Origin: Streptomyces sp. NBC_01232 | Lineage (GTDB): Bacteria; Actinomycetota; Actinomycetes; Streptomycetales; Streptomycetaceae | NCBI RefSeq assembly: GCF_035989885.1 | Contig: NZ_CP108518.1 | Coordinates: 7,183,001-7,247,000 of the forward strand | Direction of reading: 5' to 3' | Length of the DNA stretch: 64,000 nt | Notes under the pieces: generated by a model | What the model saw: the letters and a program-made list of their open reading frames with translations, nothing else | Told to the model about the DNA's origin: nothing | The model's database searches: none | Translations under genes and position numbers: made by a program | Shown: piece after piece, positions 28,927 through 36,652 of the stretch | Layout: the number at the start of each line of letters is the position of its first letter | Numbering within the stretch: position 1 is the first letter of the stretch

Positions 28927-29054
28927 CATGCCCGGGCCGACGGGACGCGCGATCGCGAGCACACGACGCTGCGGCCCGTGCCCCGGCGGAAGCGATCGGG
29001 TTCGGACCTGCGTTCCCTGACCTGCGACTTCGGCATGAAGAAGGGATTTGTCAG

Positions 29055-29804
29055 TTGAACGGATCGGGCGAGACCACTGCATTAGTCACTCAGGCGCACG
29101 TCGACGCAAGTGCGGTCGGCTGGCATCGCGACGCTTTCGACGACGTCGCGTCCCGCCTCACGGACCCAGGATTTCCCTGCGTGTTCTCCAGGAACGCCTT
29201 TCGGAAGAAGCTGCTGAAGTTCATCTTCGTGGAGGACTTCGAGAGGGGCGACATCGAGCACCTGGGGGAGGGGATCAAGGAATATGTCGAGCTGTCGAGG
29301 GACTGGGACGGCGCGCTGGACACGGCTTATCCGCTCGTCGCCGTATTTTCACCGGATGCCGTGACCGCGAACTCCGTCCAGGAATATCATGCATTCGGCT
29401 GGAAGGTCCTCCAGGACCTGCACGCGATGGACCCGGAGCCGTGGCCGGACGGAGTCGACAAGGACCCGGACTCCGAATCATGGTCCATGTGCTTCAACGG
29501 AATGCCCCTGTTCGTCAACATGAGCAGCCCGGGGCACCGAGTACGTCAAAGCCGGAACCTGGGCCGGCACTTCATCCTTGTCGTCAACCCGCGCGAACGG
29601 TTCGACATATTCGCCGGCGACACGCCGAGCGGCCGCAGGGTCCGCTCCAACATCCGCGAGCGCATCGGCCGCTACGACGGTGTCCGGCATGCCGCGCAAC
29701 TGGGTTCCTACGGCAGCGGTGCACTCGAATGGACCCAGTACGGCCTCGTGGAAGAGAACAGGGAGAGGGCCGACAAGTGCCCTTTCACCTTCCGGGGAGC
29801 CTGA
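29055..29804 (+). CDS. dcsA: DcsA: heme-dependent L-arginine N-hydroxylase of D-cycloserine pathway
   Basis: First step of D-cycloserine biosynthesis: hydroxylation of L-arginine to N-omega-hydroxy-L-arginine. The 249-residue sequence belongs to the YqcI/YcgG (GntA-like) heme family, seen in FPCVFSRNAFRKKLLKF (40-56) and in SPGHRVRQSRNLGRHFILVVNP (158-179), which contains the likely heme-region His and Arg residues. Start TTG 29055 is preferred because AAGGGA precedes it at normal distance and the upstream extension is non-conserved Arg/Ala-rich sequence. It is the first gene of the dcs block and sits 95 bases upstream of dcsB. Assignment rests on family plus exact gene order of the dcs cluster. 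Confidence 0.87.
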   Translation: MNGSGETTALVTQAHVDASAVGWHRDAFDDVASRLTDPGFPCVFSRNAFRKKLLKFIFVEDFERGDIEHLGEGIKEYVELSRDWDGALDTAYPLVAVFSPDAVTANSVQEYHAFGWKVLQDLHAMDPEPWPDGVDKDPDSESWSMCFNGMPLFVNMSSPGHRVRQSRNLGRHFILVVNPRERFDIFAGDTPSGRRVRSNIRERIGRYDGVRHAAQLGSYGSGALEWTQYGLVEENRERADKCPFTFRGA

Positions 29805-29899
29805 GCGCGCGGCCGCGGACCGCATTTCCGTTCCTGGTCCGGACCTCCGCACCCGAACCGGCAGACGCCGTACACCCGCATGAGAGAAGGACGTGAAAG

Positions 29900-30751
29900 A
29901 TGTTTGATCTGATCGTTTCCCAGGGCCGCGTGGCCGACAGGGCGGCATGGATGATCGAGGGCGCGGCACGCACCGCGCGGGCCCTGGAAGACCGCTACGG
30001 GCTGAAGGGCCAGTACATCGGAAAGCCGGCCCCGCCCGCCGACGACGACTGGACCGTCAGTCTTCCCCAGGCCCGGGAAACCCTGACGGGGCTGGGCGAA
30101 GCCGTCACCGCGAGCCTCAAGGGCGACAACCTCCCCGTCGTGATCACCAATACCTGCCCGGCCAGCCTCGCCACGCTGCCGGTGGTGGCGCGTGAGCACC
30201 CGGAAGCCGTGGTGCTCTACATCGACGGGCACGGAGACTTCCACACACCGGACACCACCGAATCGGGATACCTCGGCGGCATGGTCCTCTCCGGCGCGTG
30301 CGGGCTGTGGGACAGCGGCCACGGCAGCGGACTCCGTCCCGAACAGGCCGTCCTCGTCGGCTCGCGCGACATGGAGGAGGCCGAAAGGGAACTCATCCGG
30401 GCGGCCGGTGTCCGCGTCATCCCGCCGAAGGAGGCCACGGCGGAAGCCGTCCTCGACGCGGTCGGCGGAGCGCCCGTATGGATCCACATCGACTGGGACG
30501 TGCTCGAACCGGGATCCGTACCGGCCGACTACACGGTTCCGGACGGCATGCTGCCGGCGCAGATCCGGGCCATATTCGAGGCGATTCCCGCAGAGCAGCT
30601 CATCGGTGTCGAACTCGCGGAGTTCAACGCGCCGACGGACAGCGAAGACAGCGAGAGGGCGGTCTCCATCATCCTCGACATGGTCGCCCCCGTCTTCGAG
30701 GCCGGTCGGGCGAAAGCCACGTCCCCCGAGCGATCGCCGGGCAGGGGCTGA
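29900..30751 (+). CDS. dcsB: DcsB: arginase-fold N-hydroxyarginine hydrolase
   Basis: Splits N-omega-hydroxy-L-arginine into hydroxyurea and L-ornithine. 283 residues of the arginase/ureohydrolase fold. Manganese ligands are D109-x-H111-x-D113 (YIDGHGDFHTP) and D198/D200 (IHIDWDVLEPG). At the position of the first metal-binding His of ordinary arginases (GGDHS) there is Cys (C86, in ITNTCPASL); the characterised DcsB, as I recall it, also has Cys at residue 86, which supports the assignment and explains the altered metal centre. The next gene begins 5 bases after the stop, so dcsB and dcsC are tightly coupled. Confidence 0.92.
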   Translation: MFDLIVSQGRVADRAAWMIEGAARTARALEDRYGLKGQYIGKPAPPADDDWTVSLPQARETLTGLGEAVTASLKGDNLPVVITNTCPASLATLPVVAREHPEAVVLYIDGHGDFHTPDTTESGYLGGMVLSGACGLWDSGHGSGLRPEQAVLVGSRDMEEAERELIRAAGVRVIPPKEATAEAVLDAVGGAPVWIHIDWDVLEPGSVPADYTVPDGMLPAQIRAIFEAIPAEQLIGVELAEFNAPTDSEDSERAVSIILDMVAPVFEAGRAKATSPERSPGRG

Positions 30752-30756
30752 TACCG

Positions 30757-31611
30757 GTGAGCACGCCGTCCACACTCCCCTTCAGCAAGATGCACGGCGC
30801 CGGAAACGACTTCGTGGTGCTCGACCTGCGCGACGCGGAGGATCCCTCGCCGGAGCTGTGCCGCGCGCTGGCCGACCGCCACACGGGCGTCGGCTGCGAC
30901 CTGATCCTCGGCATCAAAGGACCGCGCAGTGCGGAGGCCGTCGCCTCCTTCGACATCTGGACCGCTGACGGCTCGCGTTCACAGCAGTGCGGCAACGGCG
31001 CACGGTGCGTCGCCGCCTGGGTCGTCCGCGCAGGTCTGACGAAGGGCCCCCGCTTCACCCTCGACAGCCCGAGCGGCAGCCACGCGGTCGACGTGATGGA
31101 CGCACATTCCTACCGGATCGCGCTCGCGGTACCGCAGTTCACGCCCGAGAGCATTCCGCTGTTCGGTTTCGACGGCGCACAGGACCTGTACGAGGCCGAC
31201 CTGGGCGGCGGGGTGCACGCGCGGTTCGCCGCCGTCTCCATGGGCAATCCGCATGCGGTGATCGAGGTCGAGGACACGGCCACGGCCCCCGTCGCCCGGA
31301 CGGGACGGGCCGTCCAGGAATCGGGCCTCTTCCTGCCCACGGTCAACGTGGGCTTCGCCGAAGTGGAATCCCGCGACCGCATACGCCTGCGCGTCCACGA
31401 GTACGGCGCGGGCGAGACCCTCGCCTGCGGAAGCGGCGCGTGTGCCGCAGCGGCGGTGCTGATGCGGCGAGGCCGCGTCGACCGCAGCGTCGCGGTCGTC
31501 CTCCCCGGCGGCGAGCTCCACATCAGCTGGCCGGACGACACGGCGGAAATCCTCATGACCGGCCCCGCCACATTCGCGTACGAAGGAAATTTCCCCCATG
31601 CCTCTGTATGA
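30757..31611 (+). CDS. dcsC: DcsC: O-ureidoserine racemase (DapF-like, PLP-independent)
   Basis: Converts O-ureido-L-serine to O-ureido-D-serine. 284 residues with the diaminopimelate-epimerase fold: two catalytic cysteines, C78 in QQCGNGARC and C224 in LACGSGACA, act as the base/acid pair without PLP, which matters because the end product attacks PLP enzymes. FSKMHGAGNDFVVLD at the N-terminus is the family opening. GTG 30757 follows AGGGG at good spacing and the dcsB stop by 5 bases. The 3' end overlaps dcsD by 14 bases. A housekeeping DapF could look alike, but the location inside the dcs operon is decisive. Confidence 0.92.
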   Translation: MSTPSTLPFSKMHGAGNDFVVLDLRDAEDPSPELCRALADRHTGVGCDLILGIKGPRSAEAVASFDIWTADGSRSQQCGNGARCVAAWVVRAGLTKGPRFTLDSPSGSHAVDVMDAHSYRIALAVPQFTPESIPLFGFDGAQDLYEADLGGGVHARFAAVSMGNPHAVIEVEDTATAPVARTGRAVQESGLFLPTVNVGFAEVESRDRIRLRVHEYGAGETLACGSGACAAAAVLMRRGRVDRSVAVVLPGGELHISWPDDTAEILMTGPATFAYEGNFPHASV

Positions 31612-32572
31612 CAGCATCCTCGACACCATCGGCCGCACGCCCATCGTCAAGCTGCACCGGATGGCTCCGGAGCACACCAGCGTCTACGTGAAGGTGGAGT
31701 CCTTCAACCCGGGTGGCTCGGTCAAGGACCGCCTCGCGCTCTCGGCCATCCTGGACGCCGAGGCGAAGGGGCTGCTGAAGCCCGGCGACACGATCGCCGA
31801 ATGCACCTCCGGAAACGTCGGCATCGCCCTGGCGATGGTGGCCGCGGCCCGCGGCTACCGGTTCGTGGCCGTCATGGGCGACACCTATTCCGTCGAGCGG
31901 CGCAAGCTGATCCGCGCCTACGGCGGAAAGGTGATCCTCTTCCCGGGCTCCGAGGGCAGCGAGGGAGGCAACCGGAGAGCGGACGAACTGGCGGAGAAGC
32001 ACGGCTGGTTCCGTGCCCGGCAGTTCGACAACCCGGCGAACCCCGCATACCACCGGGAGACGACGGCCTCGGAGATCCTCGGTGACTTCGCCGGAAGGCG
32101 CCTGGACTACTTCGTCACCGGATTCGGTACCACGGGCACCCTGACCGGCGTCGGCCAGATGCTGAAGGTCGCCCGCCCCGACGTGCGCGTCGTCGCTCTC
32201 GAACCGAGCAACGCGGCCGTACTCGCCGGAAAGGAATGGAGCACGCACCAGATCCAGGGCCTGGCCCCCAACTTCGTGCCCAGCGTGCTCGACCGGAGCG
32301 TCATCGACGACCTGGTGACCGTGGACGAGGTCGTGGCGCGCGACACCGCCCGCCGCCTCGCCGCCGAGGAGGGCATATTCGCGGGAATCTCCGCCGGCGC
32401 CACACTGGCGACGGCGCTCCGCGTCGCCCAGGACGCACCCGAGGGCACGGTCCTGCTCGCCATGCTGCCGGACACCGGCGAGCGTTACCTGTCGACCTTC
32501 CTGTTCGACGGCGTGAACGAAGGATCGGACGACGCATGGCTGGCCTCCCTCGACGCCGGTTCCGCCAACTAG
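31598..32572 (+). CDS. dcsD: DcsD: O-ureido-L-serine synthase (cysteine-synthase-like)
   Basis: PLP enzyme of the beta-replacement family that joins O-acetyl-L-serine with hydroxyurea to give O-ureido-L-serine (and can still make cysteine with sulfide in the characterised enzyme). 324 residues. PLP lysine K43 lies in NPGGSVKDR, the substrate loop is CTSGNVGIAL (70-79), and the glycine-rich phosphate cradle is GFGTTGTLTGV. The start overlaps dcsC by 14 bases. The YSVERRKLIRAYGGKVI segment and DELAEKHGWF are as in O-acetylserine sulfhydrylases, so without context it would be called CysK. Confidence 0.92.
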   Translation: MPLYDSILDTIGRTPIVKLHRMAPEHTSVYVKVESFNPGGSVKDRLALSAILDAEAKGLLKPGDTIAECTSGNVGIALAMVAAARGYRFVAVMGDTYSVERRKLIRAYGGKVILFPGSEGSEGGNRRADELAEKHGWFRARQFDNPANPAYHRETTASEILGDFAGRRLDYFVTGFGTTGTLTGVGQMLKVARPDVRVVALEPSNAAVLAGKEWSTHQIQGLAPNFVPSVLDRSVIDDLVTVDEVVARDTARRLAAEEGIFAGISAGATLATALRVAQDAPEGTVLLAMLPDTGERYLSTFLFDGVNEGSDDAWLASLDAGSAN

Positions 32573-32590
32573 CACGACGGGAGCAGGCGC

Positions 32591-33709
32591 ATGAGGGAAT
32601 TCATCCCACCGGCCTCCCGCTACGTCGACCTGCCTGCCGGCTTCTCGATGAAACGCGGCGGCACGCTGCAAGGGGCACGCATCGCCTACGAGACGTTCGG
32701 CCGGCTCAACGCGGCGCGCGACAACGGCATCCTCCTTCTCACGGGCCTCTCACCCGACGCTCACGCGGCCTCGCACGCGGAGGATCCCACCCCCGGCTGG
32801 TGGGAGGCCATGGTGGGCCCCGGACTGCCCGTCGACACTGATCTCTGGCACGTGATCTGCGTCAATTCCCTGGGCAGCTGCAAGGGTTCCACCGGCCCGG
32901 CCTCGATCGATCCGCGCACCGGCGAGCCCTACCGCCTCGCCTTTCCGGAGCTCTCGATCGAGGACATCGCCGACGCCGCGGCGCACACCGTACGTGCGCT
33001 CGGCATCACCCGCCTGGCCTGCGTGGTGGGCGCATCCATGGGCGGTATGAGTGCGCTCGCCCTGCTCTCCCGGCACCCCGGGCTGGCGCGCACCCACATC
33101 AGTCTCTCCGGAGCGGTGCACTCGCTGCCGTTCTCGATCGCGGTCCGCTCGCTGCAGCGCGAGGCGATCCGGTCCGATCCGCAGTGGCGGCGAGGACGCT
33201 ACGACGAGGAGAACTACCCCCGGCGGGGCATGCTCACCGCCCGCAAGCTGGGCATGATGACCTATCGCTCGGCCCAGGAATGGGAGAGCAGATTCGGCCG
33301 GACCCGAGTGAGCGCGCAGCGCCGGGCACAGGAGGGAGCCTTCGGCCTGGAATTCGAGGTCGAGAGCTACCTGGAATTCCACGCCCAGCGCTTCTCGGAC
33401 TGCTTCGATCCCAACAGCTACCTCTACCTCAGCCACTCCATGGACCAGTTCGATCTCGGTGACTCCCACGGAGGAACCGCCGACGAGGCGCTGTCGCGGA
33501 TGCGCATCGAGAAGGCACTGGTGATGGGCTCGCAGACCGACCTCCTGTTCCCGGTGCAGCAGCAGCTGGAGATCGCCGAGGGGCTCGCTTCCGGCGGTGC
33601 CGATGTCGAGTTCCTCGCGGTGGAGTCCCCGGCCGGCCACGACGCCTTCCTCGTCGACCTCGACCGCTTCGGTCCGCCGGTGGCCAAGTTCCTGGCGATC
33701 GTTTCCTGA
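32591..33709 (+). CDS. dcsE: DcsE: L-serine O-acetyltransferase (MetX-like)
   Basis: Supplies O-acetyl-L-serine from L-serine and acetyl-CoA. Unlike CysE-type serine acetyltransferases it has the alpha/beta-hydrolase fold of homoserine O-acetyltransferases: VVNSLGSCKGSTGP-type segment (NSLGSCKGSTGPAS), nucleophile S149 in GASMGGMSAL, and the catalytic His of SPAGHDAFLVD near residue 354. Length 372 is normal for MetX. It begins 18 bases after dcsD with AGCAGG-like ribosome site and continues the dcs operon. A true methionine-pathway MetX is the alternative, but gene order matches the D-cycloserine cluster. Confidence 0.9.
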   Translation: MREFIPPASRYVDLPAGFSMKRGGTLQGARIAYETFGRLNAARDNGILLLTGLSPDAHAASHAEDPTPGWWEAMVGPGLPVDTDLWHVICVNSLGSCKGSTGPASIDPRTGEPYRLAFPELSIEDIADAAAHTVRALGITRLACVVGASMGGMSALALLSRHPGLARTHISLSGAVHSLPFSIAVRSLQREAIRSDPQWRRGRYDEENYPRRGMLTARKLGMMTYRSAQEWESRFGRTRVSAQRRAQEGAFGLEFEVESYLEFHAQRFSDCFDPNSYLYLSHSMDQFDLGDSHGGTADEALSRMRIEKALVMGSQTDLLFPVQQQLEIAEGLASGGADVEFLAVESPAGHDAFLVDLDRFGPPVAKFLAIVS

Positions 33710-33766
33710 CACGGACCCCTGCGCGGGTCCGTAATCTTCCGTACTTCCTGAGATGGAGAGTCCGAC

Positions 33767-34513
33767 TTGTCCGGGCAGTCCCCCAAAATCGCCCTCGTCA
33801 CCGGTGCGAATCGTGGCATCGGCCTTGAAATTGCACGTCAGCTCGCCGAGAAGGGCGTCCGGGTGGTCCTCAGCGGACGCAAGCCCGACGCGGTCGTCGA
33901 AGCGGCGACCGCCTTGCGGAGCGCCGGCCTGAACGTCGAACCCCTGGCGCTGGACATCACCAGCACGGGCAGCATCGCCGGCGCAGCTGCCGAGCTGGAG
34001 GCCAGGCTCGGCCACCTCGACATTCTGGTCAACAACGCGGGAATCCGTCTCGAGGAGTACGGCAGGCAGCCGTCCGAGCAGCCGCTGCGCCAGTGGCGCG
34101 AGACGTTCGACACCAATCTGTTCGGTGTCGTCGAGGCGACCACCGCCTTCCTGCCACTGATACGGAAGTCGGCAGCGGGCCGCATCGTCAACGTCTCCAG
34201 CCTGCTCGCCTCCCTCACCACGCACAGCGACCCCGGATCGTACGCCTACAGCCCCATGTTCAAGTCGCTGCCGGCGTACAGCGCGTCCAAGAGCGCGCTG
34301 AACTCCTGGACCGTCCACCTCGCCTACGAACTGCGTGAGACGACGATCAAGGTGAACGCCGTTCATCCCGGATACACCAGGACGGACATGAACGAAGGCG
34401 CCGGCGACCTGGAAATCCCCGAGGGTGCGGCAACGAGCGTCGGTATGGCTCTCCTCGATGACGACGGCCCCACCGGTAGCTACGTGCACATGGGGAACAC
34501 CGTCCCCTGGTAG
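33767..34513 (+). CDS. Short-chain dehydrogenase/reductase in the dcs block
   Basis: 248-residue classical SDR. The NAD(P) motif is VTGANRGIGLEIARQL (TGxxxGxG), NNAG-type motif is LVNNAGIRLEE, and the catalytic Ser, Tyr and Lys appear in IVNVSSLLASL and YSASKSALN. The residue after the second beta strand (SGRKPDA) favours NADP(H). Start TTG 33767 has GGAGAG eight bases upstream; it lies 57 bases after dcsE. No oxidation or reduction step is needed in the accepted D-cycloserine pathway, so its role is open: detoxification, modification of the product, or a step shared with the upstream block. It may correspond to one of the uncharacterised dcs genes, but I do not assign a letter. Confidence 0.82.
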   Translation: MSGQSPKIALVTGANRGIGLEIARQLAEKGVRVVLSGRKPDAVVEAATALRSAGLNVEPLALDITSTGSIAGAAAELEARLGHLDILVNNAGIRLEEYGRQPSEQPLRQWRETFDTNLFGVVEATTAFLPLIRKSAAGRIVNVSSLLASLTTHSDPGSYAYSPMFKSLPAYSASKSALNSWTVHLAYELRETTIKVNAVHPGYTRTDMNEGAGDLEIPEGAATSVGMALLDDDGPTGSYVHMGNTVPW

Positions 34514-34577
34514 GCGCGCAGCCCCGCCCCCTCCGACAGCCGACGAAACCCACCTTCCCCAGTATTGGACGAGCCTC

Positions 34578-35474
34578 ATGGGCACCCTTGCCTTGGTCAC
34601 CGACGTCGTCAGCCTTCCCATCGACTACGACATGCCCCCCTTGCTGGAGGCCTGCGAAACGGTCGGCATCACCACCGAGGTGTGCTCCTGGGAGGACGAG
34701 ACCGTCGACTGGTCGCGTTTCGAAGCCGTCGTGTTCCGCTCCCCCTGGACGTGGGCGGAACGGAAGGCCGAATTCCTTGCCTTCTGCGAGCGCATATCGG
34801 GCGTGACACGACTCATCACTCCCATGCCGCTGGTGCGCTGGGCCCTCGACAAGCGCTACCTGGCAGATCTCGCCGCGCACGGGGTACCGGTCATTGCGAC
34901 CACGATCGTCGAGCCGGGCGCAGCAGCCCTGCCGGCGGTGCGCAACTTCCTCGCCGCCCACCCGCAGGCCGGTGAATTCGTCATCAAGCCGACCGACGGC
35001 TGCTACTCGAAGGACGTCCAGCGCTACGCCAGGTCGCTGGAGGACGAGGCCGCCCGCCACATCGTCCGGCTGCACGCCAACGGCAGCCACGTCATCCTCC
35101 AGCCCTATGTGGAGTCCGTGGACCGGCACGGCGAAACCGACCTGACGTTCTTCGACGGCGTCTACAGCCATGCCATCCACAAGGGCGCCATGCTCATGCA
35201 GGACGGCACGGTGCACGTGCCGACGCTCGACTTCCGCCAGGCGCGTGCCGCCGACCAGGACGAACGCGCGGTTGCCGCAGCCGCACTGGCCGCCTCGGTG
35301 GCGCACCTGGGCCTCGACCGCCCCCTGGTCTGCGGCCGGGTCGACCTCGTCCGCGCGGCGGACGGCACTCCCATGGTGCTGGAAATGGAACTGTGCGAGC
35401 CCTCTCTCAACCTCACCTTCAGCGAAGGCGGCGCGCTGCGCTTCGCACAGGCCCTGGCCGAGCGGCTCAAGTGA
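34578..35474 (+). CDS. dcsG: DcsG: ATP-grasp D-cycloserine synthetase
   Basis: Last biosynthetic step: ATP-dependent ring closure of O-ureido-D-serine to D-cycloserine with release of CO2 and ammonia. 298 residues with an ATP-grasp fold: VVFRSPWTWAERKAEF in the N-terminal domain, EFVIKPTDGCYSKDVQRY as the ATP-binding beta-hairpin/glycine loop, HVILQPYVESV, and the Mg-binding end GRVDLVRAADGTPMVLEMELCEPSLNL. It is followed 80 bases later by the Ddl-like resistance gene and preceded by the SDR. The family plus cluster position gives a secure assignment; other ATP-grasp ligases with this length (biosynthetic or RimK-like) are less likely. Confidence 0.88.
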   Translation: MGTLALVTDVVSLPIDYDMPPLLEACETVGITTEVCSWEDETVDWSRFEAVVFRSPWTWAERKAEFLAFCERISGVTRLITPMPLVRWALDKRYLADLAAHGVPVIATTIVEPGAAALPAVRNFLAAHPQAGEFVIKPTDGCYSKDVQRYARSLEDEAARHIVRLHANGSHVILQPYVESVDRHGETDLTFFDGVYSHAIHKGAMLMQDGTVHVPTLDFRQARAADQDERAVAAAALAASVAHLGLDRPLVCGRVDLVRAADGTPMVLEMELCEPSLNLTFSEGGALRFAQALAERLK

Positions 35475-35513
35475 AGGCCGAACACAACAATCCCTCTGAA
35501 TTGCACGTGACCG

Positions 35514-35531
35514 ACCGGGCTGCGGCCCGGT
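35514..35531. terminator. Short hairpin between dcsG and dcsI
   Basis: ACCGGGC-TGCG-GCCCGGT, a perfect 7-base stem with a 4-base loop, 24 bases before the preferred dcsI start. It could reduce read-through from dcsG or cover the dcsI ribosome site; no T-run follows. The frame upstream of dcsI is open through it, so if translation began further upstream this would be coding. Confidence 0.25.
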
Positions 35532-35554
35532 GGCGTGGACGAAAGGCTGCAGGA

Positions 35555-36610
35555 GTGGCGCACAAGCCGGGCATGCGGATCGTGATCCTGTGTGGTGGAG
35601 AGAGCTCGGAACGAGACGTCTCGCTCGCCTCGGGAGGCGCCGTCGCGCGGGCTCTGCTGGAGCGCGGCCACGAGGTGGTGCTGGTCGACCCGGCCGCCGA
35701 GACGCCGGTCCTGGCAGGGCCGCTGCACTTCGGTGACGTGGTGGACGAGTTCGCGGTCGGAAAGGAGCCGCCCTCGGGCCTCGGCAGGCTGCTGCTGCAG
35801 CAGCGCATGGAAGGCGCTCTGACCGCAGGACCGGTCCTCGGCCTCCTGCGTGACGCCGATCTCGTGTTCCTCGCCCTGCACGGCGGTTGGGGCGAGGACG
35901 GGCTCCTGCAGGAACGTCTCCGTGAGGAAGGCATCCGCTTCACCGGCGCCGACAGCACGGCGTGCACGGCGGCCTGGCACAAGGGCCGGGGGCAGGCGGC
36001 GCTGGGCGCCGCGGGGCTGCCCGTGGCCGAGCGCGCCCAGTGGCAGCCCGGCATCGAAGGGGTACCGCAGGCCGTGCGGCGGCTCCTGGCTGCCGGCCCG
36101 GTGGTGACCAAGCCCGTCGCGGACGGGTCGAGCGTGTCGGTACACCGGGTCGACTCCCTCGCGGAACTGGAGCGGGTTGCCGCCGAGACCGGCTCCGGCG
36201 GGGTCGAGCTCCTGGTGGAGCCGTACCTGCCGGGCCGGGAGTTCACCGTTGCGGTGGTAGGGGACCGGGCGCTCCCCGTCGTCGAGATCGAGCTGAGTTC
36301 GCCGCTGTTCGACTACACGGCCAAGTACCAGACCGAAGGGGTGAGCGAGGTGTGCCCGGCCCGGATCCCGGCGGACTTCGCTGCGCGGCTGCAGGAGCTG
36401 GCCCTGCGAGCGCACGAGGCCCTGGGCTTCGGCGCCCACGCCTACTCGCGCACCGACTTCCGCTGCGATGCCGCGGGTGAGCCGATGTGCCTGGAGGTCA
36501 ACGCACTCCCGGGCCTGACGGCAACGAGCCTGCTGCCGCTCGCGGCATCCGGAGCCGGATGGACGTACGGCGAGCTGATCGAGCGCATCGTGGACCTCGC
36601 CATGAGCTGA
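35555..36610 (+). CDS. dcsI: DcsI: D-alanine-D-alanine ligase-like self-resistance enzyme
   Basis: 351-residue ATP-grasp ligase of the Ddl family. It begins MRIVILCGGESSERDVSLASG-type sequence (CGGESSERDVS is the Ddl N-terminal motif), continues with GWGEDGLLQERLREEGIRFTGA, PVVTKPVADGSSVSV as ATP-binding loop and ends with SRTDFRCDAAGEPMCLEVNALPGLT, the Mg-binding Ddl signature. Ddl is a main target of D-cycloserine; a cluster-encoded, less sensitive ligase gives the producer resistance. GTG 35555 (after AAAGG) is preferred; ATG 35573 is the next choice. Some drug-tolerance determinant in the active site is expected but cannot be named from sequence alone. Confidence 0.88.
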   Translation: MAHKPGMRIVILCGGESSERDVSLASGGAVARALLERGHEVVLVDPAAETPVLAGPLHFGDVVDEFAVGKEPPSGLGRLLLQQRMEGALTAGPVLGLLRDADLVFLALHGGWGEDGLLQERLREEGIRFTGADSTACTAAWHKGRGQAALGAAGLPVAERAQWQPGIEGVPQAVRRLLAAGPVVTKPVADGSSVSVHRVDSLAELERVAAETGSGGVELLVEPYLPGREFTVAVVGDRALPVVEIELSSPLFDYTAKYQTEGVSEVCPARIPADFAARLQELALRAHEALGFGAHAYSRTDFRCDAAGEPMCLEVNALPGLTATSLLPLAASGAGWTYGELIERIVDLAMS

Positions 36611-36652
36611 GCGACATCAATCCGTCCGGTCATTCGAACTGATATTGGAACA

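Noticed and set aside
31598..33709. Primary-metabolism CysK and MetX genes
   Set aside because: Sequence alone would allow these names, but overlap with the DapF-like racemase and the arginase-fold gene and the following ATP-grasp gene reproduce the D-cycloserine order.
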